Source of the DNA: Pseudomonas amygdali
GTDB taxonomy: Bacteria; Pseudomonadota; Gammaproteobacteria; Pseudomonadales; Pseudomonadaceae
NCBI RefSeq assembly: GCF_002699855.1
Contig: NZ_LKBW01000264.1
Span: forward strand, 1 to 41,271
Length of the DNA stretch: 41,271 nt
Direction of reading: 5' to 3'
The translations under genes were made by a program, and so were the position numbers. This document shows positions 1-7,927 of this stretch, piece by piece. How positions within the stretch are numbered: position 1 is the first letter of the stretch; the number at the start of each line of letters is the position of its first letter. The notes below the pieces were generated by a model that was given only the letters and a program-made list of their open reading frames with translations, ran no database searches and was not told where the DNA came from.

Positions 1-57
1 CAAAACTAAGTTGGCGATTTAGCACGGAAGGGGGTCACTTTTTAGTTGGCGTTGACA
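1..57. mobile_element. Terminal segment of an IS21-like insertion sequence
   Basis: The first 57 bases carry two related repeats (AGTTGGCGATTT at about 9-20 and AGTTGGCGTTGA at about 44-55) and end in TGACA. Read on the minus strand they begin TGTCAACGCCAACT followed by AAAAAGTGACCCCC. A TG...CA end with repeated subterminal motifs is typical of IS21-family termini, and this one resembles Pseudomonas IS21 ends as I remember them. The transposase genes would lie left of the window. The downstream frame is open straight through the junction, as expected if the element landed inside a gene. The exact boundary at base 57 is an estimate. Confidence 0.5.
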
Positions 58-782
58 GCAAGGCTGCGCAGAGCGTTCTTGAGCTGTTGCCTGTGGGCCA
101 GGAACGCGACGAATTTTATCGCCGTGTCGCCAATGGCTACAGGCTGAACGAGTTGGGCATGGGCTCGACTGCTGTGATCCAGTCGTTCGATCTGGAGCAG
201 GAGGTGATCGCCATGCTGGAGCGCAAGCGGACCTTCGGTCAGCACATGCATTCCGACTATTGCCGTCTGGACGGCAAGACAGTCAACGAGTGGCTTGCCG
301 AGCCCGACCAGATCCCGGAGTTTCTTGCCGTGCTGCAAAACAGGGGCTGGATCAAGCGTCACGAAGACCCTCTCAATAGCCGCTTCTGGAAACTGTTCGA
401 AGGGGTCGGTGCACCGATGTTCGGCGTGTTCAATGGCTACGAAAAGCAATTGGTGCACGACTGGATCGCCGGCGAATGGCTATCGGATGGCAGCGCTCAG
501 CAGCCTGTCGGCAAGCGTCTGCCGGAAGCATTTCGATCCCGTTTCCGCAATCTGCAAGGCGGTGCTCAGCCATTGCCGGTTCTTGCCGTGCCTGCATCGG
601 CGGATGCTGACCCGGATGTGCGCGAGCTGCACATGAAACTCGAGTCGGCAGCAGCGTCCGAGAAGATGTCTACGTTGATCGAAAGCATGTCTCCGGCAAG
701 GCACGCGACAGCCGCCGGGCTGCATGCCACTCGCCTGTTTGTCAGCAGCATGGCCGAACGAGTGACAGGAGCCCGCCCATGA
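58..782 (+). pseudogene. C-terminal part of a truncated gene, possibly an iron-containing redox (haem-oxygenase-like) protein
   Basis: About 240 codons in good Pseudomonas codon usage run from the putative IS end to a TGA at 780-782. The frame has no stop back to base 3, so the natural start and N-terminus are lost to the left. Recognisable stretches are DEFYRRVANGYRLNELG near the cut, a GQHMHSDYC segment, and GAPMFGVFNGYEKQLVHDW. I do not recognise the family with certainty; the C-terminal pattern recalls Pseudomonas proteins annotated as iron-containing redox enzymes. TTG at 87 could start a shortened product. The stop overlaps the ATG of the methyltransferase, so the two were probably translationally coupled. 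Confidence 0.6.
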
Positions 783-1723
783 CTCAATCACTGCCCGACA
801 GCGCCGCGCTGATTGCGCTCGCCCAGCGCCTCAAAACCAGTGGCTATCGTTTCATCACGCCCACGCCGTTGACTCATCAACACGTCAATCAACGCCCGGA
901 GAACCGCACTGCGGTATCGCTGCGGGATGTCTTCGGATGGAGCCGTACGATACCGGAGTCCATGCTTCCGGTTGCAGAGGCTCAGGGGCTGTTGGAAGCC
1001 GGTATTCTTCAACGCAGCGAAGACGGCTTGAAGAGCCGGGTGAGATTTTCAAGCCTGGATGACTTGTTACTGGTGCATTCCGCATTTCCTACCGGCGATG
1101 AAGACTCGGTGTTTTTCGGTCCGGATACCTATCGCTTTGCGCACTCCATCAATCGTCATCTGCAAGGCACTTCACACTCGATCAGCCGTGCTGTCGACAT
1201 CGGCTGTGGCACCGGCGCTGGTGCCCTGCTGATCGCAGTTGCGCGCCCGCAGGCGCAGGTATACGCCGTCGACATAAACCCCAAGGCCCTGCATTTCGCT
1301 CAGACCAACGCCAGGGTGGCCGGGCTGGAAAACATGCAATGCTGCCACAGCGACATCCTCTCGGGTCTGACGGGCAACTTCGACCTCATCGTTGCCAACC
1401 CGCCGTACATGAAAGACGCCAAACGCCGCGCCTACCGCCACGGTGGTGACGCATTGGGCGCGGACCTGTCAGTGCGCATCCTGCGCGAATCACTGGATCG
1501 CCTTACCCCGGGCGGCTCGTTGGTGCTCTATACCGGCGTGGCCATGGTGGGCGAGCACGACCCGTTCTTCGAGGCCGTACGCGGCGATATCGATCATGCG
1601 GCGCTGGCATGGACCTATCGCGAACTGGACCCGGATGTGTTTGGCGAAGAGTTGCTTGAAGAGGGTTACGAAGACGTGGACCGCATTGCAGCGGTGGAGC
1701 TGGTGGTGACAAGGCGGGCATAG
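779..1723 (+). CDS. Class I SAM-dependent methyltransferase (HemK/PrmC-like small-molecule or protein methylase)
   Basis: 314 residues. A Rossmann methyltransferase domain occupies the second half: motif I VDIGCGTGAGALLIA at about residue 140, an acidic strand end AVDINPKAL, and the NPPY motif (VANPPYMKD, about residue 205) that marks methylases acting on an amide or exocyclic nitrogen. The first 130 residues form a separate leader with SLRDVFGWSRTIPESML, reminiscent of the recognition part of PrmC-like enzymes, but the substrate cannot be told. The ATG overlaps the stop of the truncated gene before it (ATGA), indicating an operon with that partner. The gene looks intact. After the loss of its partner its role may be compromised. 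Confidence 0.85.
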   Translation: MTQSLPDSAALIALAQRLKTSGYRFITPTPLTHQHVNQRPENRTAVSLRDVFGWSRTIPESMLPVAEAQGLLEAGILQRSEDGLKSRVRFSSLDDLLLVHSAFPTGDEDSVFFGPDTYRFAHSINRHLQGTSHSISRAVDIGCGTGAGALLIAVARPQAQVYAVDINPKALHFAQTNARVAGLENMQCCHSDILSGLTGNFDLIVANPPYMKDAKRRAYRHGGDALGADLSVRILRESLDRLTPGGSLVLYTGVAMVGEHDPFFEAVRGDIDHAALAWTYRELDPDVFGEELLEEGYEDVDRIAAVELVVTRRA

Positions 1724-1833
1724 AAATGCCCCGCAGGCCCACTTCGGTGTTCTTTAATAGTTCAGGCTTATAACGCACATAAGAACCGAGCATTGGTCAG
1801 CCCGTCGGCCTCCCGGTAAAACTTGCCACACGT

Positions 1834-1863
1834 CCTTGATCAACGAGAAGCCGTTGATCAGGG
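1834..1863. repeat. 12-bp inverted repeat upstream of the VOC gene
   Basis: CCTTGATCAACG (1834-1845) pairs with CGTTGATCAGGG (1852-1863), with one G-T wobble and a 6-base loop. No T-run follows, so it is not a convincing terminator. It ends 34 bases before the ATG of the glyoxalase-fold gene and could be an operator or an mRNA hairpin. Confidence 0.5.
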
Positions 1864-1897
1864 AAGACTTGTCGCAAAACGGAAGGGATGACACCAC

Positions 1898-2311
1898 ATG
1901 CTACGACTCAACAAAATTATCGAAACGGCGCTCTATGTAGAGAATCTCGCCAAGGCCAGGGACTTTTATTCCGACACCCTTGAACTGGAGGTCATGTTTG
2001 AAAGCCCGACATTGGTGGCATTCAATGTGGGCGGTGTAAGTACCTTGCTGCTGTTCAAATGCGGAGCTTCACTGCAGACGCAGTATCTGAGCGGCGGAGA
2101 AATACCGCCTCATGATGCGCAAGGGCGAATTCATGTGTGCTTCGCTATCAACGCCGACCAGATGCAACCCTGGGCTGATCGCCTTGCTCAGGCCGAAGTG
2201 GCCATCGAAGGCCGGACTGAATGGCCCCAGGGCGGATCAAGCATTTACTTCCGCGACCCCGATGAAAATCTCGTCGAGTTGCTGACGCCAGGGTGCTGGG
2301 CGATTTATTGA
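1898..2311 (+). CDS. VOC-family protein (glyoxalase/bleomycin-resistance/dioxygenase fold)
   Basis: 137 residues, the normal length for a single vicinal-oxygen-chelate domain. The N-terminal strand IIETALYVENLAKARDFYSDTLEL is classic for the fold; the C-terminal half has SSIYFRDPDENLVELLT with the metal-ligand type glutamate in the last strand. The H/E ligands of true glyoxalase I are not all obvious, so the reaction is unassigned; possibilities include detoxification of an electrophile or binding of a small hydrophobic compound. It stands alone, with a hairpin upstream and decayed minus-strand coding sequence downstream. Confidence 0.85.
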   Translation: MLRLNKIIETALYVENLAKARDFYSDTLELEVMFESPTLVAFNVGGVSTLLLFKCGASLQTQYLSGGEIPPHDAQGRIHVCFAINADQMQPWADRLAQAEVAIEGRTEWPQGGSSIYFRDPDENLVELLTPGCWAIY

Positions 2312-2315
2312 GTCG

Positions 2316-2620
2316 TTATTGATCAGTGACCCCAGCATATTTCTTTGCCGCATGCTGCTCAGCGAGCACGGCGTTCGTGATTTTTTCGATGTAATCAAAC
2401 ACCTCTTCCTGCACTGAATATACGTAATGCTCGCGGTGGTTTTTGGAGACAGTAAATGACCCAGCAGATCCTCCGGATCGGGCGCAACGCCTGGAGGCAC
2501 GGCCAGGGTTTCGCCGGTTTGCTCAATCCTCGTGACAGGCTGAACCCTTGCCGGTCGATGCAGAGGGAAGCCCGCGAGCTTTAGCGATTCCTGATGCCGG
2601 GCATATCCAGCCAGATGCAT
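2316..2620 (-). pseudogene. Frameshifted remnant, possibly of a Fic-like protein
   Basis: Two minus-strand frames look coding but do not join. From ATG at 2620 the frame reads a start MHLAGYARHQESLKLAGF, then RVQPVTRIEQTGETLAVPP and VAPDPEDLLGHL, resembling N-termini of one group of Fic/cell-filamentation proteins as I remember them. Near 2450-2458 the sensible reading moves to another frame, giving TVSKNHREHYVYSVQEEVFD and ending at TAA (2318-2316). The total of about 100 codons is far shorter than a Fic protein and the FIC catalytic motif is absent. The simplest view is a large internal deletion plus a frame change. Family assignment is tentative; the decay itself is clearer. Confidence 0.4.
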
Positions 2621-2780
2621 GGGAAAATCCTTTGTCAGTCTACGCGTCCAGGTTTTTCTTACTCAGCAAAGAAAATCCTGACTTCGAGCGACTGTGCTCG
2701 TTTTTTCTTGATTAACTAGTGATAAGCGTAGGTCTTCTCACATCCTTGGAGAAAAACAGACGTGTATATCGCCGCAAAAA

Positions 2781-2800
2781 TGTTATGTTATAACACTAAC
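2781..2800. promoter_or_regulatory. Putative Zur box (zinc uptake repressor site)
   Basis: TGTTATGTTATAACACTAAC contains the palindrome TGTTATAACA (2786-2795) and a longer imperfect dyad GTTATG...CACTAAC. Pseudomonas and enterobacterial Zur sites are AT-rich dyads built around GTTATA(N)TATAAC-like halves, and this matches that pattern by eye. It lies 41 bases before the TonB-receptor start, the right place for repression of the uptake operon. Inference only; no matrix score was computed. Confidence 0.55.
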
Positions 2801-2840
2801 AAATCATCAAGCGCAGTCTTCCAAAGCGACCCTCCAATCC

Positions 2841-4985
2841 ATGATCAGCCCTCTTTTCCAGTCCCGCCGTGTAGTCACAACCCTCTGCCTGCTGGCCAGC
2901 AGCGCAGGTTACGCAAACGCTTCCGAACAGGTCGAGCTTGCCCCGTCCACGATTAAGGCTACGGCCCAGTCGCAAGATGGAGAGCATCTAGATTCAGTTA
3001 CCCATGCCGGTTCTCGCCTGTCATTGACGGCCTTGCAGACCCCGGCCAGCACCAGCTCGCTGAATGGCGACGAGGTGCGCAGTCGCGGTGACGAAAATGT
3101 GCAGCAGGCTGTGGCCCGCAGCCCCGGTATCACGGCGATCGGTACACCCGGCGACGGAGGCACGGCGTTGTCCGCGCGTGGTTTCACAGGTCAGGGCTCG
3201 GTGATGCAATTGTATGACGGCAGCCGCATGTACAGCGCCATGGGCACCGTCACCATGCCGGTGGATACTTGGGCAATCGACCGCATTGAAGTGCTGCGCG
3301 GCCCGGCCTCCGTGCTCTATGGCGAAGGCGCTACCGGGGCAGTGATCAATGTCATTCCCAAGAAACCTTTTGAAGGCGATATCGAAAACCACCTGCGCCT
3401 TGGCTACGGTTCGTACGATAGCCAGCAGACCGCGCTGGACAGCGGCGGCTCGTTAACCGATCAATTGAGTTACCGCTTGAACCTCAATCAGCTGCGCAGC
3501 AACGGCTGGATCGATGACGGCGACTCGCAAAGCACGTTCTTCAGTGGTGCCCTGCGCTGGCAGGCCAGCGAAGACCTGACGTTCACCCTCGCCCATGACG
3601 GCGGCAATCAGCGCCCGATGAACTACTTCGGCGTGCCGATGATCAATGGCCGTTATCACGAAGGCTTGCGAGACAAGAACTACAACATCGAGAACGACAA
3701 GCAACATTACGACGACCAATGGACGCGGCTGACCACCGACTGGAAGATCTCCGACCGGCTCACCTCATCCAACGAGCTTTACTACCTGACCTCGCACCGA
3801 CGCTGGCAGAACGCCGAAAACTACAACTGGGACGCTGCTAATCAGCAGCTGTCGCGCAGCGGCTATTTCAGCATCAAGCACAATCAGGAGCAGGTGGGAG
3901 ATCGGCAGACGTTCACCTTAAAACACAGCCTGGGCGGGCTGGATAGCCAGAGTGTGCTGGGAATGGACGTCAACCGTATCCGTTTCAAGCTGACCAACAA
4001 TTCGCCCTACAACGATGTGAATCCTGCGGGAGACCCCATTGATATCGAACATCCGGCACCGGGCAATTTTCAGAGTGCGTCGCCCTATTCGGAGCTGTTC
4101 AAAAGCACGACCCGACAACTGTCGGTCTTCGGGGAAAACCGCACGCAACTAAGCGACCAACTCTCGGTGATCACAGGCGTGCGCCGTGACTACGTGGATA
4201 TCGAACGCAACGCCCTGCGTGACGACAGCCGCACAGAAAAGGACCTGATCGGCAACAACTGGAAAATCGGACTGGTTTACGCGCTGACGCCTGAAAGCTC
4301 TGTCTACGCTCAATACTCGACCAGCACCGATGGCGTTGGCAGCCTTGTCTCGCTCAACCCCACACAGCAACAATTCGACCTCGCCACCGCCAGGCAATCG
4401 GAGGTGGGTTTCAAACAGGCCATGTGGGACCAGCGCCTGGAGTGGACGCTGGCGGCTTACCATATCCTCAAGAAAAAGCTGCTCACTACCGATGCCGGCA
4501 ATCCTGACCTCACCCAACAGGTAGGCCAGCAGTCTTCCGACGGGCTTGAGGCCAGCATGAAGATGCAACTGCCGCAGGACTGGGCCCTGAGCGCCAACGC
4601 GGCCTTCGTTCGTGCGCGCTATGACCAATTTGATCAGAGCGTATCGGGCGTGGCCGTCTCGCGTGACGGCAATACACCCGTCGATGTGCCAAAGCGCACG
4701 GCCAACCTGTGGCTCGAAAAACAGCTCGGCAGCGCTGTGCAGATCGGCGCCGGGCTGCGCTACGTCGACAGCCGTTACGCCGATATCGCCAACACCCGCG
4801 AACTGCCCGCCTACACCGTGGCGGACGCCAGCCTGTCATGGAAAGCACTGCGCAATACCACGCTCGGCTTGCAGGCGCGCAATCTGTTTGATCGGCAATA
4901 CGCAGCGAGTCAGTACAACGAAGGCCAGCAATGGATTCTGGGTGAACCCCGCTCGCTGTACGTGACTGCGGACCTGAGTTTCTGA
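2841..4985 (+). CDS. TonB-dependent outer-membrane receptor, probably zinc/metallophore uptake
   Basis: 714 residues. A signal peptide (MISPLFQSRRVVTTLCLLAS, cleaved near YANA-SE) is followed by a plug domain (about residues 50-165: DEVRSRGDENVQQAVARSPG, IEVLRGPASVLYGEGATGAV) and a 22-strand barrel ending in LYVTADLSF, with the terminal Phe of outer-membrane proteins. The pattern is that of siderophore-type receptors. It is the first gene of a four-gene operon with FecBCD-like ABC genes, and its stop overlaps the ATPase start (TGATG). The order receptor-ATPase-binding protein-permease is the one I remember for P. aeruginosa PA2911-PA2914, which respond to zinc starvation. Together with the Zur-like box this favours zinc, but a ferric or cobalamin-like ligand is not excluded. 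Confidence 0.9.
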   Translation: MISPLFQSRRVVTTLCLLASSAGYANASEQVELAPSTIKATAQSQDGEHLDSVTHAGSRLSLTALQTPASTSSLNGDEVRSRGDENVQQAVARSPGITAIGTPGDGGTALSARGFTGQGSVMQLYDGSRMYSAMGTVTMPVDTWAIDRIEVLRGPASVLYGEGATGAVINVIPKKPFEGDIENHLRLGYGSYDSQQTALDSGGSLTDQLSYRLNLNQLRSNGWIDDGDSQSTFFSGALRWQASEDLTFTLAHDGGNQRPMNYFGVPMINGRYHEGLRDKNYNIENDKQHYDDQWTRLTTDWKISDRLTSSNELYYLTSHRRWQNAENYNWDAANQQLSRSGYFSIKHNQEQVGDRQTFTLKHSLGGLDSQSVLGMDVNRIRFKLTNNSPYNDVNPAGDPIDIEHPAPGNFQSASPYSELFKSTTRQLSVFGENRTQLSDQLSVITGVRRDYVDIERNALRDDSRTEKDLIGNNWKIGLVYALTPESSVYAQYSTSTDGVGSLVSLNPTQQQFDLATARQSEVGFKQAMWDQRLEWTLAAYHILKKKLLTTDAGNPDLTQQVGQQSSDGLEASMKMQLPQDWALSANAAFVRARYDQFDQSVSGVAVSRDGNTPVDVPKRTANLWLEKQLGSAVQIGAGLRYVDSRYADIANTRELPAYTVADASLSWKALRNTTLGLQARNLFDRQYAASQYNEGQQWILGEPRSLYVTADLSF

Positions 4986-5764
4986 TGCTTGCGCTAGAGC
5001 GTATCGCGTGGGCGCCGGAACAGGCGTCGGTCTGCGCGCACGAACACTTCGCCTTGAAAGATATCAATCTGCAGATCGCTGCCGGCGAGTTTGTCGGCCT
5101 GATCGGTCCCAATGGTAGCGGCAAGACCAGCCTGCTGCGTTGCGCATTCCGCTACAGTCGTCCGCACAGTGGCAAGGTTGCGATCAGCGCTCACGATATC
5201 TGGTCCCGCAGCCCGCGCTGGTGCGCCCGGCACGTCGCAGTGGTCGCTCAGGAATTCCCCGATGCATTCGGCCTGACGCTGCTGGACGTGACGAGCATGG
5301 GCCGCGCGCCTCATCAGGGCTTCTTCGCTGCGGACAGCGCCCACGACCGCGCGATTGTGCAGAGCGCTTTGAACGCCGTAGGGCTGGCGGGCTATGAACA
5401 GCATCGGTTCGACACATTGTCCGGCGGCGAGAAACAGCGTTGCCTGCTGGCGCGGGCACTGGTGCAAGAACCTCGGTTGATGGTGCTGGACGAGCCGACC
5501 AATCACCTGGACCCGCGCCATCAACTGGAACTGCTGGGGCTGGTCAAGCAGCTCGGCGTGGCGACGCTGGCCAGTATCCATGACCTGAATCTGGCGGCGG
5601 CATTCTGTGATCGCCTGTGTGTCATTCATCACGGCAGGCTCATTGCGCAAGGCACGCCCCAGGAAGTGCTGACCCCGGAAATGCTGCTCCACGTATTCGG
5701 CGCCAAGGCGCTGGTCGACAGCCACCCTCTGCGTGATTACCCGCGCATTACCTGGATACCCTGA
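4985..5764 (+). CDS. FecE/BtuD-like ABC transporter ATP-binding protein
   Basis: 259 residues, a complete iron-chelate/B12-type ATPase. Walker A is GPNGSGKTSLL (about residue 40), the ABC signature LSGGEKQR (about residue 142), Walker B LMVLDEPTNHLDP, and the switch histidine lies in ASIHDLNLAAAFCD. It powers import of whatever the upstream receptor and the downstream binding protein carry. The ATG overlaps the receptor stop, and the binding-protein ATG follows the stop by one base, so all four genes are surely one transcript. Confidence 0.93.
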   Translation: MLALERIAWAPEQASVCAHEHFALKDINLQIAAGEFVGLIGPNGSGKTSLLRCAFRYSRPHSGKVAISAHDIWSRSPRWCARHVAVVAQEFPDAFGLTLLDVTSMGRAPHQGFFAADSAHDRAIVQSALNAVGLAGYEQHRFDTLSGGEKQRCLLARALVQEPRLMVLDEPTNHLDPRHQLELLGLVKQLGVATLASIHDLNLAAAFCDRLCVIHHGRLIAQGTPQEVLTPEMLLHVFGAKALVDSHPLRDYPRITWIP

Positions 5765-5765
5765 A

Positions 5766-6725
5766 ATGAACGCCCTGCTCACCCGCCTGGCTTTGATCAC
5801 CTTGTTGTGCAGTCCGATGGTGCAAGCGCAACCCAGCGCCTACCCCGTCACCGTGCAAAGCTGCGACCGCTCGGTGACCTTCACGGCTGCGCCGCAGCGT
5901 GCAGTCAGCAACGATGTAAACCTCACCAAAATGATGGTTGCCCAGGGTTTGCAATCACACATGGTCGGCTACAGCGGCATCACCGGCTGGAACAAACCTG
6001 ATCAGGCCCTGCTGCGCGACCTTGGCAACCTGCCCGAGCTGGCCAGCAAATACCCGTCTCTGGAAACACTGCTCAATGCCAACGCCGACTTCTACTTTGC
6101 CGGCTGGAACTATGGCATGCGGGTGGGTGGCGACGTCACGCCGCAGAGCCTGGCCCCATTGGGTATTCAGGCCTATGAACTGACCGAGTCCTGCGCGCAG
6201 ATAATGCCTCGCGCTGAAGCAACACTTGCGGATGTCTACAACGACTTGCTGAACCTGGGCCGGATATTCGACGTGCAGGCCCGCGCAGAGGCGCTGTTTA
6301 CGCAAATGCGCCGCAGCGTGAGCGAGGTTCAGGCAAGCGTGGCAGGCAAATCGTCGCCCAGGGTTTTCCTGTATGACAGCGGTGAAGACCGGCCCATGAC
6401 CGCCGGGCGCCTGGCCATACCCCAGGCACTGATCAGCGCTGCGGGCGGGCAAAATGTCATGGGCGACGTCGCGGCCAGCTGGACCCACGTCAACTGGGAG
6501 TCGGTTGTGCAAAGCAACCCCGAGGTTATCGTGATCGTCGACTACGGCGAAGTCAGCGCCGCGCAGAAACAGCACTTCCTTGAAAGCAACCCGGCGCTGC
6601 AATCCGTCGACGCGATCCGCAACCGACGCTATGTCGTGCAGCCCTACGTGGCGGTGACGCCAGGCATCGACAACGTCACAGCCATCGAGACGCTTGCAGC
6701 GGCATTTCATGACGTGACGCGATGA
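5766..6725 (+). CDS. FecB/BtuF-like periplasmic substrate-binding protein
   Basis: 319 residues from the chosen ATG at 5766. An upstream in-frame ATG at 5733 lies inside the ATPase gene and would put 11 residues in front of a clean signal peptide, MNALLTRLALITLLCSPMVQ cleaved after AQA-like residues, so it was rejected. The mature part shows the class III binding-protein layout: TFTAAPQRAVSNDVNLTKMM, the first lobe, a long spine helix, then the second lobe with NPEVIVIVDYG and a C-terminal helix. No histidine-rich loop like that of ZnuA is present, so free zinc is a less likely ligand than a chelate. Its stop overlaps the permease start (ATGA). Confidence 0.9.
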   Translation: MNALLTRLALITLLCSPMVQAQPSAYPVTVQSCDRSVTFTAAPQRAVSNDVNLTKMMVAQGLQSHMVGYSGITGWNKPDQALLRDLGNLPELASKYPSLETLLNANADFYFAGWNYGMRVGGDVTPQSLAPLGIQAYELTESCAQIMPRAEATLADVYNDLLNLGRIFDVQARAEALFTQMRRSVSEVQASVAGKSSPRVFLYDSGEDRPMTAGRLAIPQALISAAGGQNVMGDVAASWTHVNWESVVQSNPEVIVIVDYGEVSAAQKQHFLESNPALQSVDAIRNRRYVVQPYVAVTPGIDNVTAIETLAAAFHDVTR

Positions 6726-7750
6726 CCCTGGCGCAGTGGCTGACCGAGCGTCCTCGCCGGTACACGGGTTTGCTGATCACTCTGACGCTCGTGCTGCTGC
6801 TCTCATGCCTGGTGTGCATCACCTTCGGCGCGGCCCCTGTGCCGTTGAACCGGGTGATGGATATCCTGATGTTCAAGCTGTTCGGCGCCAGCGAAAACCC
6901 ACCTCTCTGGACCGCGGGACAGGAAACTATCGTCTGGCTGATACGCACGCCCCGCGTGTTACTGGGCGTACTGGCAGGCGCGGGACTGGCTCTGATCGGC
7001 AGCGTCCTGCAAGCAGCGACGCGCAACCCGCTGGCCGACCCTCACCTGCTGGGCGCGACACTTGGCGCGGTTATCGTGGTCATGCATGTAGGAGAAGTGC
7101 TTGGCACGCTGACATTGCCACTGGCTGCGTTTGTCGGCTCGCTGCTCAGCCTGTGCCTGGTGCTGTGGCTGGCCAGCCACAAAGGCCGACTGGACAGCCA
7201 ACGCCTGCTGCTCGGCGGCGTGGCCGTGTCCTTTGTAATGATGGCGATCGCTAACCTGTCGTTGTTTCTGGGCGATCACCGCGCCAGCTCCTCAGTGCTG
7301 TTCTGGATGCTCGGCGGGCTGGGGCTGGCGCGCTGGGAGCTGCTTGTTGTGCCACTGATCACGGTTCTGTCTGGCTGGGTTCTTTTGCAAGGGCTGGGTC
7401 GTTCCCTGAACGCACTGATGGGCGGCGATCAGACCGCCACAAGCCTTGGTCTGCAAGTACGCAATGTGCGCCTGCTAGTTTTCCTGATCGCCTCACTGAT
7501 GACAGGCGTACTGGTCGCGCTGTGCGGCTCCATAGGTTTCGTCGGCCTGATGGTGCCGCACATCGCCAGACGTCTGGTGGGGTCGGAGCATCGACGACTG
7601 CTGCCCGTCGCCACGCTTCTGGGTGCTTTGTTGATGATCTGGGTGGATGTCATTTCCCGCACGCTTATCGCGCCAGAAGATCTGCCTATCGGTATTGCGA
7701 CGGCTTTGTTGGGAGGGTTGTTTTTTATTTTCATGATGAAGCGAAACTAG
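6722..7750 (+). CDS. FecCD-family ABC transporter permease
   Basis: 342 residues with about nine to ten hydrophobic segments, the usual size of BtuC/FhuB-half permeases. Typical motifs are RTPRVLLGVLAGAGLALIGS, ATRNPLADPHLLG, and GSIGFVGLMVPHIARRLVG, where the ATPase coupling helix sits. A single permease gene implies a homodimer in the inner membrane. It is the last gene of the operon, with a 4-base overlap to the binding protein. Confidence 0.93.
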   Translation: MTLAQWLTERPRRYTGLLITLTLVLLLSCLVCITFGAAPVPLNRVMDILMFKLFGASENPPLWTAGQETIVWLIRTPRVLLGVLAGAGLALIGSVLQAATRNPLADPHLLGATLGAVIVVMHVGEVLGTLTLPLAAFVGSLLSLCLVLWLASHKGRLDSQRLLLGGVAVSFVMMAIANLSLFLGDHRASSSVLFWMLGGLGLARWELLVVPLITVLSGWVLLQGLGRSLNALMGGDQTATSLGLQVRNVRLLVFLIASLMTGVLVALCGSIGFVGLMVPHIARRLVGSEHRRLLPVATLLGALLMIWVDVISRTLIAPEDLPIGIATALLGGLFFIFMMKRN

Positions 7751-7801
7751 AGGCTGCCAACTGATCACTTGAAGTATGACCGCCCTTGGCTTTTTCACTA
7801 C

Positions 7802-7819
7802 ATGACAAACTCATGTCAT
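7802..7819. repeat. Short inverted repeat between the uptake and envelope operons
   Basis: ATGACA (7802-7807) and TGTCAT (7814-7819) are separated by 6 bases, and a further ATGACA follows at about 7838. The arms are AT-rich and no T-run follows closely, so a terminator is unlikely; a regulator site for the envelope operon is possible. Confidence 0.3.
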
Positions 7820-7927
7820 CGTTTCTTAACACATTTATGACATTTATCTTGCGCTAGTTGTTCAAGACGCGTTCGGGCGCCTGAAACAAACCAGGCTCCT
7901 CAATTCATGGAGCAGAAGGAGCAGCAC

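Noticed and set aside
4994..5800. Long minus-strand open frame (268 codons) opposite the ATPase gene
   Set aside because: Mirror of a high-GC coding sequence; no domains, histidine/glutamine/arginine-rich shadow composition.
7861..7890. PhoP/PmrA-type direct repeat (GTTCAAG...GTTCGGG) before ugd
   Set aside because: Only two imperfect halves, with spacing that I could not match confidently to a known box; chance is likely.
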